DNA from: an uncultured Microbulbifer sp.
GTDB taxonomy: Bacteria; Pseudomonadota; Gammaproteobacteria; Pseudomonadales; Cellvibrionaceae
DNA length: 64,000 nt
Assembly: GCF_947489355.1 (NCBI RefSeq)
Contig: NZ_CANLDD010000002.1
Coordinates: 1 to 64,000 of the forward strand
Direction of reading: 5' to 3'
Shown here: in pieces, positions 17,817 through 27,185 of the stretch
Layout: each line of letters starts with the position of its first letter
How positions within the stretch are numbered: the stretch's first letter is position 1
Program-made: the position numbers and the translations under genes
The notes under the pieces: generated by a model
Databases searched by the model: none
Told to the model about the DNA's origin: nothing
Seen by the model: the letters and a program-made list of their open reading frames with translations, nothing else

Positions 17817-20800
17817 CAGGTGGTCTCCAGTTTTTGTTGCAGTTCGGCAACCGCGCGCTCCAGCTGCTGTATACGCGCCACATCATTTAGGCGCGCACTC
17901 AGCTGATACATTTGCAGGGCGCGGTAGCGCAGGCTGTACAGGCCGTCGTGCTTGCTGGCGATACTGCGCAGGCCTGCACGCCTGGCTGACTGTGCCCCCA
18001 CGCCCAGTTGGTTGCGTTGTTGAATATCGGTGCGGTCGTAGAAGTGTGCAGCGCCCAGTTTTTGCAGCGCCCTGGCAGCGTCTTTTGGCTTCAATTTCCG
18101 CCAGTTGATTTTCACGGTTTCGTCGGAGGTAATTTCCCAGTCCGTGGTAAATTTGTGGGTGCCATTGGTTTTGGCACCATAACTCTGGGTAGTCAGCTTT
18201 TCACTGCCGCCATAAAAGAGGCGCACATAGTGAGCGGAGCCGGTACCATCTACATAGATACACGCCTCGTTATTGCCGCTGCTATCCTCAGCCTGAAAAT
18301 AAATACGGCCACCGTGCTTCAGGTTTCTAACATACAGATCGCCGGTATAGTTATTAAAGTGGGTATTGGAGCCACTGTGATACAAGCGTGCATCACTCTG
18401 GCTGCCCAGATTAAGTGATTTATTATCTGGCAACAGGGCATAAGAACCGGTGACCTGCATGGCCATTGTATTGTTCGCCCACAGCTCGACTATTCCACTG
18501 CCGTTTTGGCGAATGCCGGTGTCGTTATCCCCAAGCGCAATGCCCTTGCCATTGGCCAGGTTGCCCCCCGGAGCGACACCAATGCCCAGTGAACCTGCAA
18601 CAGAGGCGTTTTGACTGCCGGAGTGCAGCACTTTTCTCCACGGTGACCAGTTGCCACTGTAATAACCCCGAAAATAGAAGTCCGGCGCACCGGAGTTCAA
18701 AAAATTGTAGGTGTAATACTGCTGGGTGACACCGGCAGAAGCCTGAACCACCAGGGAACCTGCTCGCGCGGCTGGGTAGTTGGTACCGTTGGTCGCATCA
18801 GCATTGGCTGCCTGAAAATAGAAGCCGGGCGTCTGGTAACTGTTCAGGTCCACCACGCCCAGCTCTGGCGCGGAGGCCGGGGTAACACCCGATGTATTGC
18901 CATCATGCCAAACCTGATGACCGCCCTGCGTCAAGGGGCCACCGCTATTCAATGCTGGCACATCGACTTTGGCGGTGCCGGACCCCGAGTTGCGCCTGAA
19001 TCTTAGCGAACCGTCTGTGGCGGGGCTGAGGCTCCAGTTCTGACTGCCTCGCACTATCCTGATATGCCGGTCGTAAGTATCGGAATTAAAAGTGGTCAGT
19101 CCTCCAATCGACTGACCGCCACCGCTGTGTAGAAGATCGTGGTAGGCGCCACCATACTTGGCTCTCAGGTTCGTAAGGTTTGCTCCATTGTAACCAGTGA
19201 AGTAGATGCTGCCTTCTGACTGCAAATACATATCGCCACCGGAAACAACCAATCTGTGATTGTTACCGGGATCGGTTTGATCTGTTTCGACCAGCTCCAG
19301 GGCAGGTGATACACCGGAAGCAGTAAGATTCCCGGCTTCCAGGCTACCGTTAATCTTCTGCCCACCCTTGCTGGTAATAATCTGATGCCAGTTGCCCCAG
19401 GTGCCGCTCTGGACACCGCGCAGATACCAAGTCGGTTCCCGGCTGTTGTTGGACACCAGGGTCCAGCCGTAGTGGTTGCTATTTTCATGGCTGGCGTGAA
19501 TGCCCCAGTACCAGCCGGTAGCATTGCCACCGGGGTCATTGGGCTGTGCATCGCCGTTATAGAAACCACTTTTTATCACATCGTTCCAGCCGTTTTCACC
19601 GAGTTCGGCAACCCCCAAAGTGCCCTGACCATTCTTGCCGTACAGATAGTGCGACGCAGGACGATGATTCAATTTGGCAGCATTCGCCGCGGTAGCAGAG
19701 ATACCCAGATACTTATCTGACAGTACGGTATTACCCTCACTGATCGTACTGGCACTCAGGCCGCGATTAAATTGAGAGACACCATGACGGCTGAGCTGGA
19801 CAACCGTTTCGTCATAGTCGTCCAGGCGGATACCGGACGGATTATCATTGCCACTGCCGCGAAAGCGCAGATAGTCATCCTTGAAACCGACACTGAATGA
19901 CCCACTGACAGGGTGGTGGAATTCGATATGCTCAACGTTGGTACGCGGAAAACTGATTTTATCCAAGGTGGTTGTGCCGGAGACTGCCTGCCCACCACCG
20001 GTATGCAGAATTTCATTGGTGCCCAGAAAACCCCTGCGATCAGGAAGAACCCGAAACAGGTTTGACCAACCACCACTGCCGGAATTGTGCTGGCGTACCT
20101 GAAAGCCATTCATGGCCTGATCCACATCGACATAAATTGTCGCGGCCAGTTTGCCGGAACCGTCATCCTGCACACGGAAATCAGCGGTGTGGTAACCGCT
20201 ACCCTGACCGCCAATACCGACACTGCCATGGTGGGAAGAAAATCCAAGGTGGCTGGCCACTTCCTGCCCGCCGCCGGTCGTCAGCAAAGCGCGGGTTTCA
20301 CTACCGTTGTACCATTGCGGTACGCTGTTCCCAAAAAGGCGGACGGGAAACGCACTTTCTCCAACTTGGACATACCCCTCCGATCGTGCGCGAATCAGAT
20401 AGCGATGACTGCCGCCGGCATCTTTCCCTAGGATTCCCAAACCATTATCCAGGGCAATACTTTGTGCCCCGGCAAAATCGCCATAATCCAACACCACCGC
20501 ACCGATATGGCCGTTGACGCTGGCCACATTGCCCGAGCCCGGCGTGACAAACCACTGCGCATCCGGTACCGAGTAGGTGATAAAGTCGTTGACGTAGACG
20601 TTTTTGCCGTCCACAACGCCGTCACTGACAATCACATAGCGCGCGGAGTTGGCCGGCGTCGGTGGTGTACCCTTGGCAGCGGCATCCCAGGAGCCCAGGA
20701 ACTCCACCTGCCCCGAAGCCGTGGCAGCGGACTCGGCGGCCTTGGCTGCCCAGTGGGCGCTGGAGTATTGGGTTTCTCCGGGCAGCAACTGGTCTTCAGG

Positions 20801-21664
20801 ATGGTTGGCCCACTGAAACGCTTTTTGCTGCGCCGCAGTCGCACCCGCCTTTGCTGTCTGTGCGGTTGTTGCACTGCTGGCCGCAGCGGTAGCACTATCG
20901 GCGGCATTGCCCTGGGCTGTCTCGGCACCGGTGCGCGCGTTTATGGCCGCATCCCGCGCTATTGCCGCATCGGTTTTTGCACTGGTGGCCAAACCGGCTT
21001 GGGTCGTGGCAGTCTCGGCACTGTTACCGGCATTGGCAGCACTGCTTGCCGCCTGACTAGCACTAATGTCGGCGTTATTTTCACTATCTACAGCTGCTGT
21101 TGAAGAGTTACCCGCCAGCGTGGCGCTATCTTCAGCATTCAGCGCCTGCTCCGCCGCCATATCAGCGGAAATCTGTGCAGAGCCGGCCCAACTTTGCGCG
21201 GACGCGGCACTATCGGCAGCGGCCTGTTTGCTGGACTCGGCAAAGCTCGCGCTATCGCCGGCACTCACCGCACTGCTTTCGGCGGCGATACGGTGGTCAT
21301 TGGCCTGTACCGCACTCCTGGTCGCACCGGTAGCGCTGGAGGCCGCGTTCTCCTCGCTAACGCCGGCATATTCTTCACTGTTGGCTGCACCGGCTTCACT
21401 CAGTGCCGCCGCCAAAGCACTGGCAGAGGCGCTGCGCTCCGCTTCCACCACCTGCGCCGCCAGTCTCGCCACCACACCCACATCGCCGGTGACTTCAACC
21501 GTGATCGGCTGCCCTATAGCATCGAGCGTCACCTCCAGGGCCTGGCTCGCCACCTGTTGAGCTTCGACAGTTTCAGTAACCGACTGCACCTGAACCGACT
21601 CGGACGCGAGCACGGAAATGGTGTTGGTGGCACTCTCTTCAATAAAGGTAATGGTATTGGCCAT
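17816..21664 (-). CDS. Tail fibre with pyocin-knob repeats and S74-type C-terminal chaperone (1,282 aa)
   Basis: Residues about 30-300 are a long Ala/Ser-rich heptad region (coiled coil, repeated AASS, AAT and DSA units) that should trimerise. A shaft of beta segments follows. Two knob-like domains ending in Trp-rich strands are seen near residues 690-765 (GWYWGIHASHEN, WGNWHQIIT) and 940-1,015 (PDFYFRGYYSGNWSPW). The last 107 residues (from WEITSDETVKINWRK) match the intramolecular chaperone/peptidase S74 module: the SDE serine, an invariant Lys soon after, and a final coiled coil (IQQLERAVAELQQKL). This module folds the trimer and then cuts itself off. The protein is the likely main host-range determinant. 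Confidence 0.9.
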   Translation of the reverse strand: MANTITFIEESATNTISVLASESVQVQSVTETVEAQQVASQALEVTLDAIGQPITVEVTGDVGVVARLAAQVVEAERSASASALAAALSEAGAANSEEYAGVSEENAASSATGATRSAVQANDHRIAAESSAVSAGDSASFAESSKQAAADSAASAQSWAGSAQISADMAAEQALNAEDSATLAGNSSTAAVDSENNADISASQAASSAANAGNSAETATTQAGLATSAKTDAAIARDAAINARTGAETAQGNAADSATAAASSATTAQTAKAGATAAQQKAFQWANHPEDQLLPGETQYSSAHWAAKAAESAATASGQVEFLGSWDAAAKGTPPTPANSARYVIVSDGVVDGKNVYVNDFITYSVPDAQWFVTPGSGNVASVNGHIGAVVLDYGDFAGAQSIALDNGLGILGKDAGGSHRYLIRARSEGYVQVGESAFPVRLFGNSVPQWYNGSETRALLTTGGGQEVASHLGFSSHHGSVGIGGQGSGYHTADFRVQDDGSGKLAATIYVDVDQAMNGFQVRQHNSGSGGWSNLFRVLPDRRGFLGTNEILHTGGGQAVSGTTTLDKISFPRTNVEHIEFHHPVSGSFSVGFKDDYLRFRGSGNDNPSGIRLDDYDETVVQLSRHGVSQFNRGLSASTISEGNTVLSDKYLGISATAANAAKLNHRPASHYLYGKNGQGTLGVAELGENGWNDVIKSGFYNGDAQPNDPGGNATGWYWGIHASHENSNHYGWTLVSNNSREPTWYLRGVQSGTWGNWHQIITSKGGQKINGSLEAGNLTASGVSPALELVETDQTDPGNNHRLVVSGGDMYLQSEGSIYFTGYNGANLTNLRAKYGGAYHDLLHSGGGQSIGGLTTFNSDTYDRHIRIVRGSQNWSLSPATDGSLRFRRNSGSGTAKVDVPALNSGGPLTQGGHQVWHDGNTSGVTPASAPELGVVDLNSYQTPGFYFQAANADATNGTNYPAARAGSLVVQASAGVTQQYYTYNFLNSGAPDFYFRGYYSGNWSPWRKVLHSGSQNASVAGSLGIGVAPGGNLANGKGIALGDNDTGIRQNGSGIVELWANNTMAMQVTGSYALLPDNKSLNLGSQSDARLYHSGSNTHFNNYTGDLYVRNLKHGGRIYFQAEDSSGNNEACIYVDGTGSAHYVRLFYGGSEKLTTQSYGAKTNGTHKFTTDWEITSDETVKINWRKLKPKDAARALQKLGAAHFYDRTDIQQRNQLGVGAQSARRAGLRSIASKHDGLYSLRYRALQMYQLSARLNDVARIQQLERAVAELQQKLETT

Positions 21665-21667
21665 GGT

Positions 21668-22039
21668 TCAGCGGCTTCGGGTAATCTGCTGCAGGAAACG
21701 GATGCGGCCGTACACGATGGTCCGCACTTCCGGCTCATCGCCGAGAATCGGTGTGGCCATCTGCACGTCGTAGTTGTAACTGGTGGCCTTGAGGTTTTCC
21801 GTCTGCGCCGCAGACAAACCAACGGCCACTTCCCCGTTTTGGCTGTTGGCATCGGCGGGCGCTGTCAAAATGACTTGGGCATCTGCCCGGTCATCCGGTA
21901 CCTGCGGATTCAATTTGACAGTGAACCAGAAGGTGCGACCGGAAATATCAATACGGCTGCCATTCTCATCCTTAAACACCAGCGGCAGGCTCAGGCTGTC
22001 CCCGATCATTGCATCGGTGAGGTTCTTTTTACTGGCCAT
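21668..22039 (-). CDS. Phage tail-module protein, unknown (123 aa)
   Basis: The start is taken at ATG 22039 (MASKKNLTDAMIGDSL); longer readings would cross the preceding gene. The product is a small beta-rich domain (SLPLVFKDENGSRIDISG, TFWFTVKLNP, GEVAVGLSAAQTENL) resembling the baseplate/fibre-attachment BppU-like N-terminal domains, which often precede fibre genes. The gap to the fibre start is only three bases. The similarity is judged by eye and is weak. Confidence 0.6.
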   Translation of the reverse strand: MASKKNLTDAMIGDSLSLPLVFKDENGSRIDISGRTFWFTVKLNPQVPDDRADAQVILTAPADANSQNGEVAVGLSAAQTENLKATSYNYDVQMATPILGDEPEVRTIVYGRIRFLQQITRSR

Positions 22040-22055
22040 AGGCGCCTCAGAAAAA

Positions 22056-22670
22056 TCAGAAGAAATTGCGGGGCTTGGGCTGGTAACGTCTTGGGGTGGT
22101 AGAAAATCCACGCCCGGCCTTGCGGGCCGCCTGATCCCGATCCTGCCTGTAGAGCCCCTGGGCCATGGGTACCGCGTGTGGCGCGGACCAGGGTTTGTTG
22201 GGCATGGCGTAGAGTTTGGCCAACGTGCCCTGCTCAATGGCTTCGCGGTAATCTGATAACAGCGTGCGGGAAACCTGTGTAGCATTGGCTCCCGGCTTGA
22301 CTGCGGCCGTCACCTGCAAAAACTGTTCGCCAACCTCCGCGTATACCTCAAGCACACCCGGCTGGGATTGCCACCACCACTGTTCACCGGAGCGTGGCGC
22401 AGAGCGTAAAGTCAGCGGTGACCCTTGCGCATCCTTTACCGTCAGCACTTTGACAATATTGGTATCACCGGGGCCTTCGAGGGAATAACTGCTGATCCCG
22501 TCAATGGTAAATACATCGGCCAGCCGCTCGCGCCAATAGCAGGAATGCTCGCAAAAATCCTGCAGGGTCAGCAGCAACTGGTGTTGTATCAACGGCTCCG
22601 GTGCGTCCGGTACATTGATCACGATACCCGGCAGGAAGGTATCGATACTGACCAGCTCGTGTTCCAGCAT
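22056..22670 (-). CDS. Head-tail or tail structural protein, unknown (204 aa)
   Basis: The start overlaps the stop of the upstream connector gene by one base. The first 130 residues show alternating helices and strands with conserved-looking aromatic residues (FCEHSCYWRERL, SGEQWWWQSQPGVLEVY); the C-terminus is basic and rich in Arg and Pro (STTPRRYQPKPRNFF). It is in the head-tail connector position of the operon. I recall similar proteins labelled only as phage protein, and give no name. Confidence 0.65.
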   Translation of the reverse strand: MLEHELVSIDTFLPGIVINVPDAPEPLIQHQLLLTLQDFCEHSCYWRERLADVFTIDGISSYSLEGPGDTNIVKVLTVKDAQGSPLTLRSAPRSGEQWWWQSQPGVLEVYAEVGEQFLQVTAAVKPGANATQVSRTLLSDYREAIEQGTLAKLYAMPNKPWSAPHAVPMAQGLYRQDRDQAARKAGRGFSTTPRRYQPKPRNFF

Positions 22671-23317
22671 CAGCTTTTATGCTCCGGTTGCCGGGGCGAA
22701 ACCCGCGCCTCGTTCTGCACTTTTACCCCGAGGAAATTAAAGAAGTTGGCGTAATGCTTGCGGCTGCGGGACTCGTTCACGCTGCCCTCGGTGTCCTCAC
22801 TGAACAACCGGTACAGCGCGTACTCAGTCAATGCCGGACAGTATTCATCGCCGACCGTCAGGCTGGCATCGGCCAGGTCGTCGTAGGCAAGGGGGCGCTT
22901 TGCCAAAGTCGCCACCACCGTGCCGGCGATAACCGGCGGGGATAACTCAAAAACCCTGGGGTTGCGCTCGTCATAGGTGTACTGGCGGGCCTCCGCCACC
23001 GTATCGGCACTGCGCCAATCCGGCGTCATCAGGTCCAGATGCTCCCGCGCCACCAGGCGGATACTGCGCCCCGGTATCGTCATGGAACCGTTGTGCTTAA
23101 TATCCAGTACCCGCAAATAGTCCAGCGGAATTTCCTGGCGGGCACCGTCCACCGTGGGTACTTCCACATCCTGCGCGGTGGCCTCCGGCTTGTAGGCGAC
23201 AATTCCCAGCTCCGCATCATAGAGCGCATGACCAATGGTGGCATCGCTGTACGCGATGGCGCCGGCATCGCGGAGCATACCGCGCACCTTGCCAATCAGA
23301 TCGCTAACGCTCGCCAT
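22670..23317 (-). CDS. DUF6682-like head-tail connector protein (215 aa)
   Basis: The start is set at ATG 23317 (MASVSDLIGKVRGMLRD), overlapping the end of the upstream gene by 14 bases; a longer reading starts inside that gene. The product begins with helices typical of connector adaptors, contains a beta part (DYLRVLDIKHNGSMTIPGRS) and ends with helices in the pattern CPALTEYALYRLFSEDTEGS followed by AKHY-type residues. This layout fits the DUF6682 group found between capsid and tail genes. It probably forms the ring below the portal. Confidence 0.6.
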   Translation of the reverse strand: MASVSDLIGKVRGMLRDAGAIAYSDATIGHALYDAELGIVAYKPEATAQDVEVPTVDGARQEIPLDYLRVLDIKHNGSMTIPGRSIRLVAREHLDLMTPDWRSADTVAEARQYTYDERNPRVFELSPPVIAGTVVATLAKRPLAYDDLADASLTVGDEYCPALTEYALYRLFSEDTEGSVNESRSRKHYANFFNFLGVKVQNEARVSPRQPEHKS

Positions 23318-23867
23318 CGATCTGTTTCCACGCTTCCGCCACATCCTTAGCCGTAATGGACATATCGCCAGACAATTCCCGCACCTTGGCAACCAATGGC
23401 TTATTCGTGTGCTGGGAGAAATGCACCTCGTCCTTCGGCATGGTGCGAATCACGGCAACCAGATCCACTGCCCCGTTGGGTGCAGCAGCCTTTACTGGCT
23501 CGGGACCATTATCGTCTTGGTCACCACTCTCCGTCTTAACTGGTACACTCGTCAGGGTTGGCTGCCCCACTTCACGGCGCTCATGGGGCGGGGGATCACT
23601 CTCTTCATCATGTACAGAGGCTTCGGCCTGCAGCGGCGGCTTTGCGGCTGAGGCAATACCGGTTGCCGGGCCATAACCACAGGCAGCCGCTTCTTGTTCA
23701 CCAGCGATACGCCATACCTGTTTATGCCGCAGCAACAACACAGCCTTGTTGCGCGGGAAAGGTTGCACATCGCCATTACCGGTCCAAAGTGTTCCGGTAC
23801 AGCAAACGGTATCTTTTTTTACCGGCTTGTTGCCGATGTACTGGATCAACACAGTGGGTTCAGTCAT
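23304..23867 (-). CDS. Phage protein of the connector region, unknown (187 aa)
   Basis: The first 55 residues form a small beta domain with two cysteines (VLIQYIGNKPVKKDTVCCTG, RNKAVLLLRHKQVWRI). Residues 60-130 are low-complexity and acidic/proline-rich, and the last 50 residues are helical with a DVAEAWKQIDGER end. It is the first gene downstream of an intrinsic terminator (23,886-23,909), so its transcription in the lytic cycle should depend on read-through. No named family is recognised. Confidence 0.6.
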   Translation of the reverse strand: MTEPTVLIQYIGNKPVKKDTVCCTGTLWTGNGDVQPFPRNKAVLLLRHKQVWRIAGEQEAAACGYGPATGIASAAKPPLQAEASVHDEESDPPPHERREVGQPTLTSVPVKTESGDQDDNGPEPVKAAAPNGAVDLVAVIRTMPKDEVHFSQHTNKPLVAKVRELSGDMSITAKDVAEAWKQIDGER

Positions 23868-23885
23868 TAAAAATCTCCTAAATAG

Positions 23886-23909
23886 AAAAAGCCCGCATTA
23901 AGCGGGCTT
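23886..23909 (-). terminator. Intrinsic terminator after the DUF1203/DUF2306 pair
   Basis: On the minus strand GCCCGC and GCGGGC pair around a 5-base loop and are followed by TTTTTC. It lies downstream of the DUF2306 gene and upstream of the connector genes. Confidence 0.75.
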
Positions 23910-23995
23910 ATGGTCTTACTCTGAAAAAACTATCGGTTGACTACTGCCAACCAGCTCAGTACAGGAAGGAAAAAGGGTTAATCAGGTAACGAAAG

Positions 23996-24634
23996 TTAGT
24001 AAGAATCCGATAGGCTACTTTTATTGAATCTTTGCACTTTATTCAATTTTAACCAAAGGTATAATTCAGCTATTAACAAGTTTGGAACCCAACACAACCA
24101 AGCCAATATAGGGTAAGCATCAATAAACTTAATGCCTAAAACTACGCTAAGGCCAAGATAAATTCTTAGGGTAACGCCTGCCAATGTTACTGCATAACTC
24201 CGCACCATCCAGCGCTCATGAGACTTAACATCCCGCTGAAGAATAACGCGATATGCATTTAGTGTTGTTCCCAACCAAAATATTGCCATTAGCGCAAATC
24301 CAGTCTGTACCCAAGCCCCCCCTACAGAATTCACAGCTAAAATAAACCCAGAAAGACCGCCAAAAGCAACAGAGATAACATAAATACGGCCAAGTATACG
24401 ATGCAAATATAGATATTTTCTCCTTATTGAGGAGCTTAGCTGAAAAGCACCTATTAATATAGCAATAGCACCACCCAAAAAATGAATCTTAGTAAAATTT
24501 GGAAAGTGTAAAAATAGGTTCTGGACAAATAGCGGCCTAATATTCGGCTCAATCAAAAGGGCCAATGCATAAATCGCAACTCCTATTGCTGATAAAGTCA
24601 TTATGCTCCATGAGGCTTTATTAATCATATGCAT
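23996..24634 (-). CDS. DUF2306-family membrane protein (212 aa), accessory
   Basis: Six to seven hydrophobic segments are visible (for example SAIGVAIYALALLIE, FLGGAIAILIGAFQL, YVISVAFGGLSGFILAV, VTLAGVTLRIYLGLSVV). Histidines sit at helix ends, in KIHFLGGA, YLHRILGRIY and KSHERWMVR, the pattern of the DUF2306 family, which has been compared with haem-binding cytochrome b561-like proteins. The function of the family is not established. The gene is AT-rich compared with the structural genes around it and is bounded downstream by a terminator, so it is probably a passenger gene expressed in the lysogen. Confidence 0.85.
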   Translation of the reverse strand: MHMINKASWSIMTLSAIGVAIYALALLIEPNIRPLFVQNLFLHFPNFTKIHFLGGAIAILIGAFQLSSSIRRKYLYLHRILGRIYVISVAFGGLSGFILAVNSVGGAWVQTGFALMAIFWLGTTLNAYRVILQRDVKSHERWMVRSYAVTLAGVTLRIYLGLSVVLGIKFIDAYPILAWLCWVPNLLIAELYLWLKLNKVQRFNKSSLSDSY

Positions 24635-24710
24635 TCCTTATTGACCTGACGTCGCACTCCGCAAAAAAAACTGGAGCGTAGCGGAAAACTTGTCTCTGCG
24701 ACTAGGTTTG

Positions 24711-25175
24711 TTATGCCCTGACTACTGTGCAATTGAAGCAGCCGGGCCTGGCATTATGGATCTGTATATACTCAACACACTGATCCATCAGAAGTTTATT
24801 GATTACTACGTCTAAATCTCTGCCTTCTGTGACAATTGCATTTACCATATTCCCTTCACTATTGTATGCGCGTAAAGAGAGTAACCGATGACGAAGCATT
24901 TTGGGAATTTCGTTTTTTGATAGACATGCTGTTACCGCATTTTCTCTGATAAATATCGGGCCGGATGCTTTATAAGCTGTATCTACTGAGTGATGACAAT
25001 AATTAATAGCAAGCACTCTTTCTCCAATTTCTGCATCCTCTAGAGATACTCTGCATGGATATCCCGGCTTTGAGTCAACATTAATCCACTGAGCGTTAAA
25101 TTCGCTGAGTGCAGCATCATCGAGTGAAGAAAATAAGCTGCTCTCCAGCGGTACGACTAAGAAGTCGTTTTCCAT
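24711..25175 (-). CDS. DUF1203-family protein (154 aa), accessory
   Basis: The pattern PCRVSLEDAEIGERVLAINY followed by HHSVDTAYKASGPIFIRENA is characteristic of DUF1203, and the C-terminal part with NARPGCFNCTVVRA closes the domain with cysteines that could bind a metal. The biochemical role of DUF1203 is unknown. It is 76 bases upstream of the DUF2306 gene, same strand, and shares its AT-rich composition. Both are absent from the standard podovirus head-tail order, so they look like a two-gene insertion between the decoration protein and the connector genes. Confidence 0.85.
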   Translation of the reverse strand: MENDFLVVPLESSLFSSLDDAALSEFNAQWINVDSKPGYPCRVSLEDAEIGERVLAINYCHHSVDTAYKASGPIFIRENAVTACLSKNEIPKMLRHRLLSLRAYNSEGNMVNAIVTEGRDLDVVINKLLMDQCVEYIQIHNARPGCFNCTVVRA

Positions 25176-25483
25176 TTCGTTGGCCTCTATCAGGGGGAAG
25201 TACGAATTTACTTAGCAATTATTCAAACTCACAACTGAAAATGAACAAGTAATTCGCGCATAACAGTTTATTAAAGAACCAGTGGCTCATTATTCATTTG
25301 GTTACTATTTCTGGAGTCGACCGCTCAAACTCCATAATAAAGCCATTATTTACAGCAACATATAGATTTTCGATCAAATAGCAACTGAAGATAGTGAACC
25401 ACTGGCTCAAGTCGCCTTATTCAACACATAACCGTCAATGCGCCACTTTAGGCATGAGTGGTTGTATAAAATGTAACCAGCAC
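25176..25483. other. AT-rich intergenic region, no gene seen
   Basis: This 308-base gap lies between the decoration protein and the DUF1203 gene. It is AT-rich with stops in every frame. Two near-identical 14-base stretches, GAACCAGTGGCTCA (near 25,277) and GAACCACTGGCTCA (near 25,398), are the only repeat. A promoter for DUF1203 would be expected here, but I see no convincing -35/-10 pair. Confidence 0.5.
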
Positions 25484-25867
25484 TCAGGCCCCAACGTACA
25501 CATACTCGACAATGCACTCCACTTCCCCGGTAGCACTACCACCAGCCAGGGTTAATTGCAGTTCAGTAGGCTCGGGAAGCAACAGTGATTTGCCGGTATA
25601 CAAAGCGTTGCCTGCAGAATCGGTCGCAGTTGCAGCCAGAATTGGGGTGGAACCGGTATCACCAACCGCATTGACGGTAACCGTGGTGGATGCACCAAGG
25701 GCATCATTGACCATGCGGAAGCCGGTGATTCTGGTCATCGCCGGTAACTTCAGCACAGCACCCGCTGTACCTCCGCCATCGCCTTCAAAAATGGCCTTGC
25801 CGGTGGCAATGCACAGATTGCCGTATTCACCATTCTGCTGAATGGTGTTCAGGTTTGGGGTTTTCAT
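25484..25867 (-). CDS. Capsid decoration / head fibre-like protein (127 aa)
   Basis: A small Gly/Ala/Thr-rich beta protein (KLPAMTRITGFRMVNDALG, TTVTVNAVGDTGSTPILAA, LQLTLAGGSATGEVECIVEY) with no membrane segment. It is immediately downstream of the major capsid gene, the usual place for a decoration or head-stabilising protein. The assignment rests on position and composition. A short gap of 61 bases separates the two genes. Confidence 0.65.
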   Translation of the reverse strand: MKTPNLNTIQQNGEYGNLCIATGKAIFEGDGGGTAGAVLKLPAMTRITGFRMVNDALGASTTVTVNAVGDTGSTPILAATATDSAGNALYTGKSLLLPEPTELQLTLAGGSATGEVECIVEYVYVGA

Positions 25868-25928
25868 ATTGGAGTGCTCCAGTAATTAAAAAAGAGGGTG
25901 AACACGCGAGGGCCGAAGCCCCCGCCAA

Positions 25929-27164
25929 TCAGCTACCACTCACCGCCGTGTCATGTACCATCACACCGTGGTCGTTAATACGACCGTTGGTGCCCTTAAA
26001 GCGGATTTTGGCTTTGCCGTTCATCCAGGAAATCGAGTGCTCCACCACGTTTTCATGGTCGGTCTTCTCTTCGTGCATGGAAAAGTGCATACCGCCCTTG
26101 GCCTTTTTGCCGCTGCGACCATAGGCATTGGCCAGGGCCTGGCCACCCAGGAGGATTGCGCGATCGATAGTGGTATCCGCAGTCTGAATAGTGGTCGTCG
26201 CGGCAGCGCTGTTGGTGCATACACGCACATTGGTGCCGGCAATAAAACGCACCGGGCGCTTCATCTTGCGAATAAGAATCCCATTCCACATGGCGCACTC
26301 GCCTAAGAAAACGGGATGTTTGTAACCCGCCGCACGGTTGTGGGCATTGGCCAGCAGTGCGCGCCAGTCGTTGCCGCTGGTGGAAGTCCAGAAGTCATGC
26401 CACTGCCGCGGTGAAACAAACAGTACATGGAATGGTGCATCTTCTGCCTGAGGATCGTCTTCATACTTCACCGGCTGCAACGGGAACGGCATCTCATCCA
26501 GGATCAGCCGCATATTGTCCACGCTCGCCAGGGTGAAGGTATCGGCGCTGTCTATTTCCTCCAGCGCCGTTGCATCACCGCCATAGGTGTGGCGATCATA
26601 AGTGGGCGGCGTCAGGGAATTGACACAAATCTCGGCAAACTCCTCATCATCCTCCAGCGGTACAATCCAGTCGGAGTCGTTATGCACACCGCGAGCACCG
26701 GCCAAGTGAATTAAAACAAGCTGATCCTCCATGGTGTTGTAGTAAGGCCCCAGCAGGGTTTTCGCCAGCTGTTTGAGGTCATGGGCAGTGCGCTGCTGGC
26801 TCATCTTGCCGCCGGAGTCCACCATGGTGCGACCCTGGTCAATCAGCAGCTTGAACTGGCTGGAGGTCAGGCTTGCACCTTTACCGGCCAGCTTCTTATC
26901 GCCCATCACGGGCTTTTGACGCAGCTGGTGAAACAGATCCACGGTGACTTCATCACCAGCCTCCTTGGACAAATCCGTAATACGCACAATGGGCGCACCG
27001 GGATTGGTTTGCTTCTTACCGTCGATCTTTTTCTTGTCGGCTTTTTTCGGCGCTGGGCCGGTCAGCACATTGGTGAAGGAATTGCGGCGTGTGGCCTCCA
27101 TAAAGAGTGCCGCGTTAAAAATGCGGTTGCGCGCTGCGCTGCCCGCAGAAATGGAAGTAGACAT
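25929..27164 (-). CDS. Major capsid protein, N4-gp56-like (411 aa)
   Basis: The product has the order of the N4 gp56/DUF4043 capsid family: a basic linker (KKADKKKIDGKK), DLSKEAGDEVTVDLFHQLRQ and the phrase KPVMGDKKLAGKGASL, then SSQFKLLIDQGRTMVDSGGKM, a central region with HLAGARGVHNDSDWIVP, and the segment HVLFVSPRQWHDFW-TSTSGNDW. Length is normal for the family. It is preceded by the scaffold gene (21-base gap) and followed by the decoration gene. This family groups the virion with N4-type and related podoviruses rather than with HK97-type lambda heads. Confidence 0.92.
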   Translation of the reverse strand: MSTSISAGSAARNRIFNAALFMEATRRNSFTNVLTGPAPKKADKKKIDGKKQTNPGAPIVRITDLSKEAGDEVTVDLFHQLRQKPVMGDKKLAGKGASLTSSQFKLLIDQGRTMVDSGGKMSQQRTAHDLKQLAKTLLGPYYNTMEDQLVLIHLAGARGVHNDSDWIVPLEDDEEFAEICVNSLTPPTYDRHTYGGDATALEEIDSADTFTLASVDNMRLILDEMPFPLQPVKYEDDPQAEDAPFHVLFVSPRQWHDFWTSTSGNDWRALLANAHNRAAGYKHPVFLGECAMWNGILIRKMKRPVRFIAGTNVRVCTNSAAATTTIQTADTTIDRAILLGGQALANAYGRSGKKAKGGMHFSMHEEKTDHENVVEHSISWMNGKAKIRFKGTNGRINDHGVMVHDTAVSGS

Positions 27165-27185
27165 GGTGATTTACCTGATTACCTG

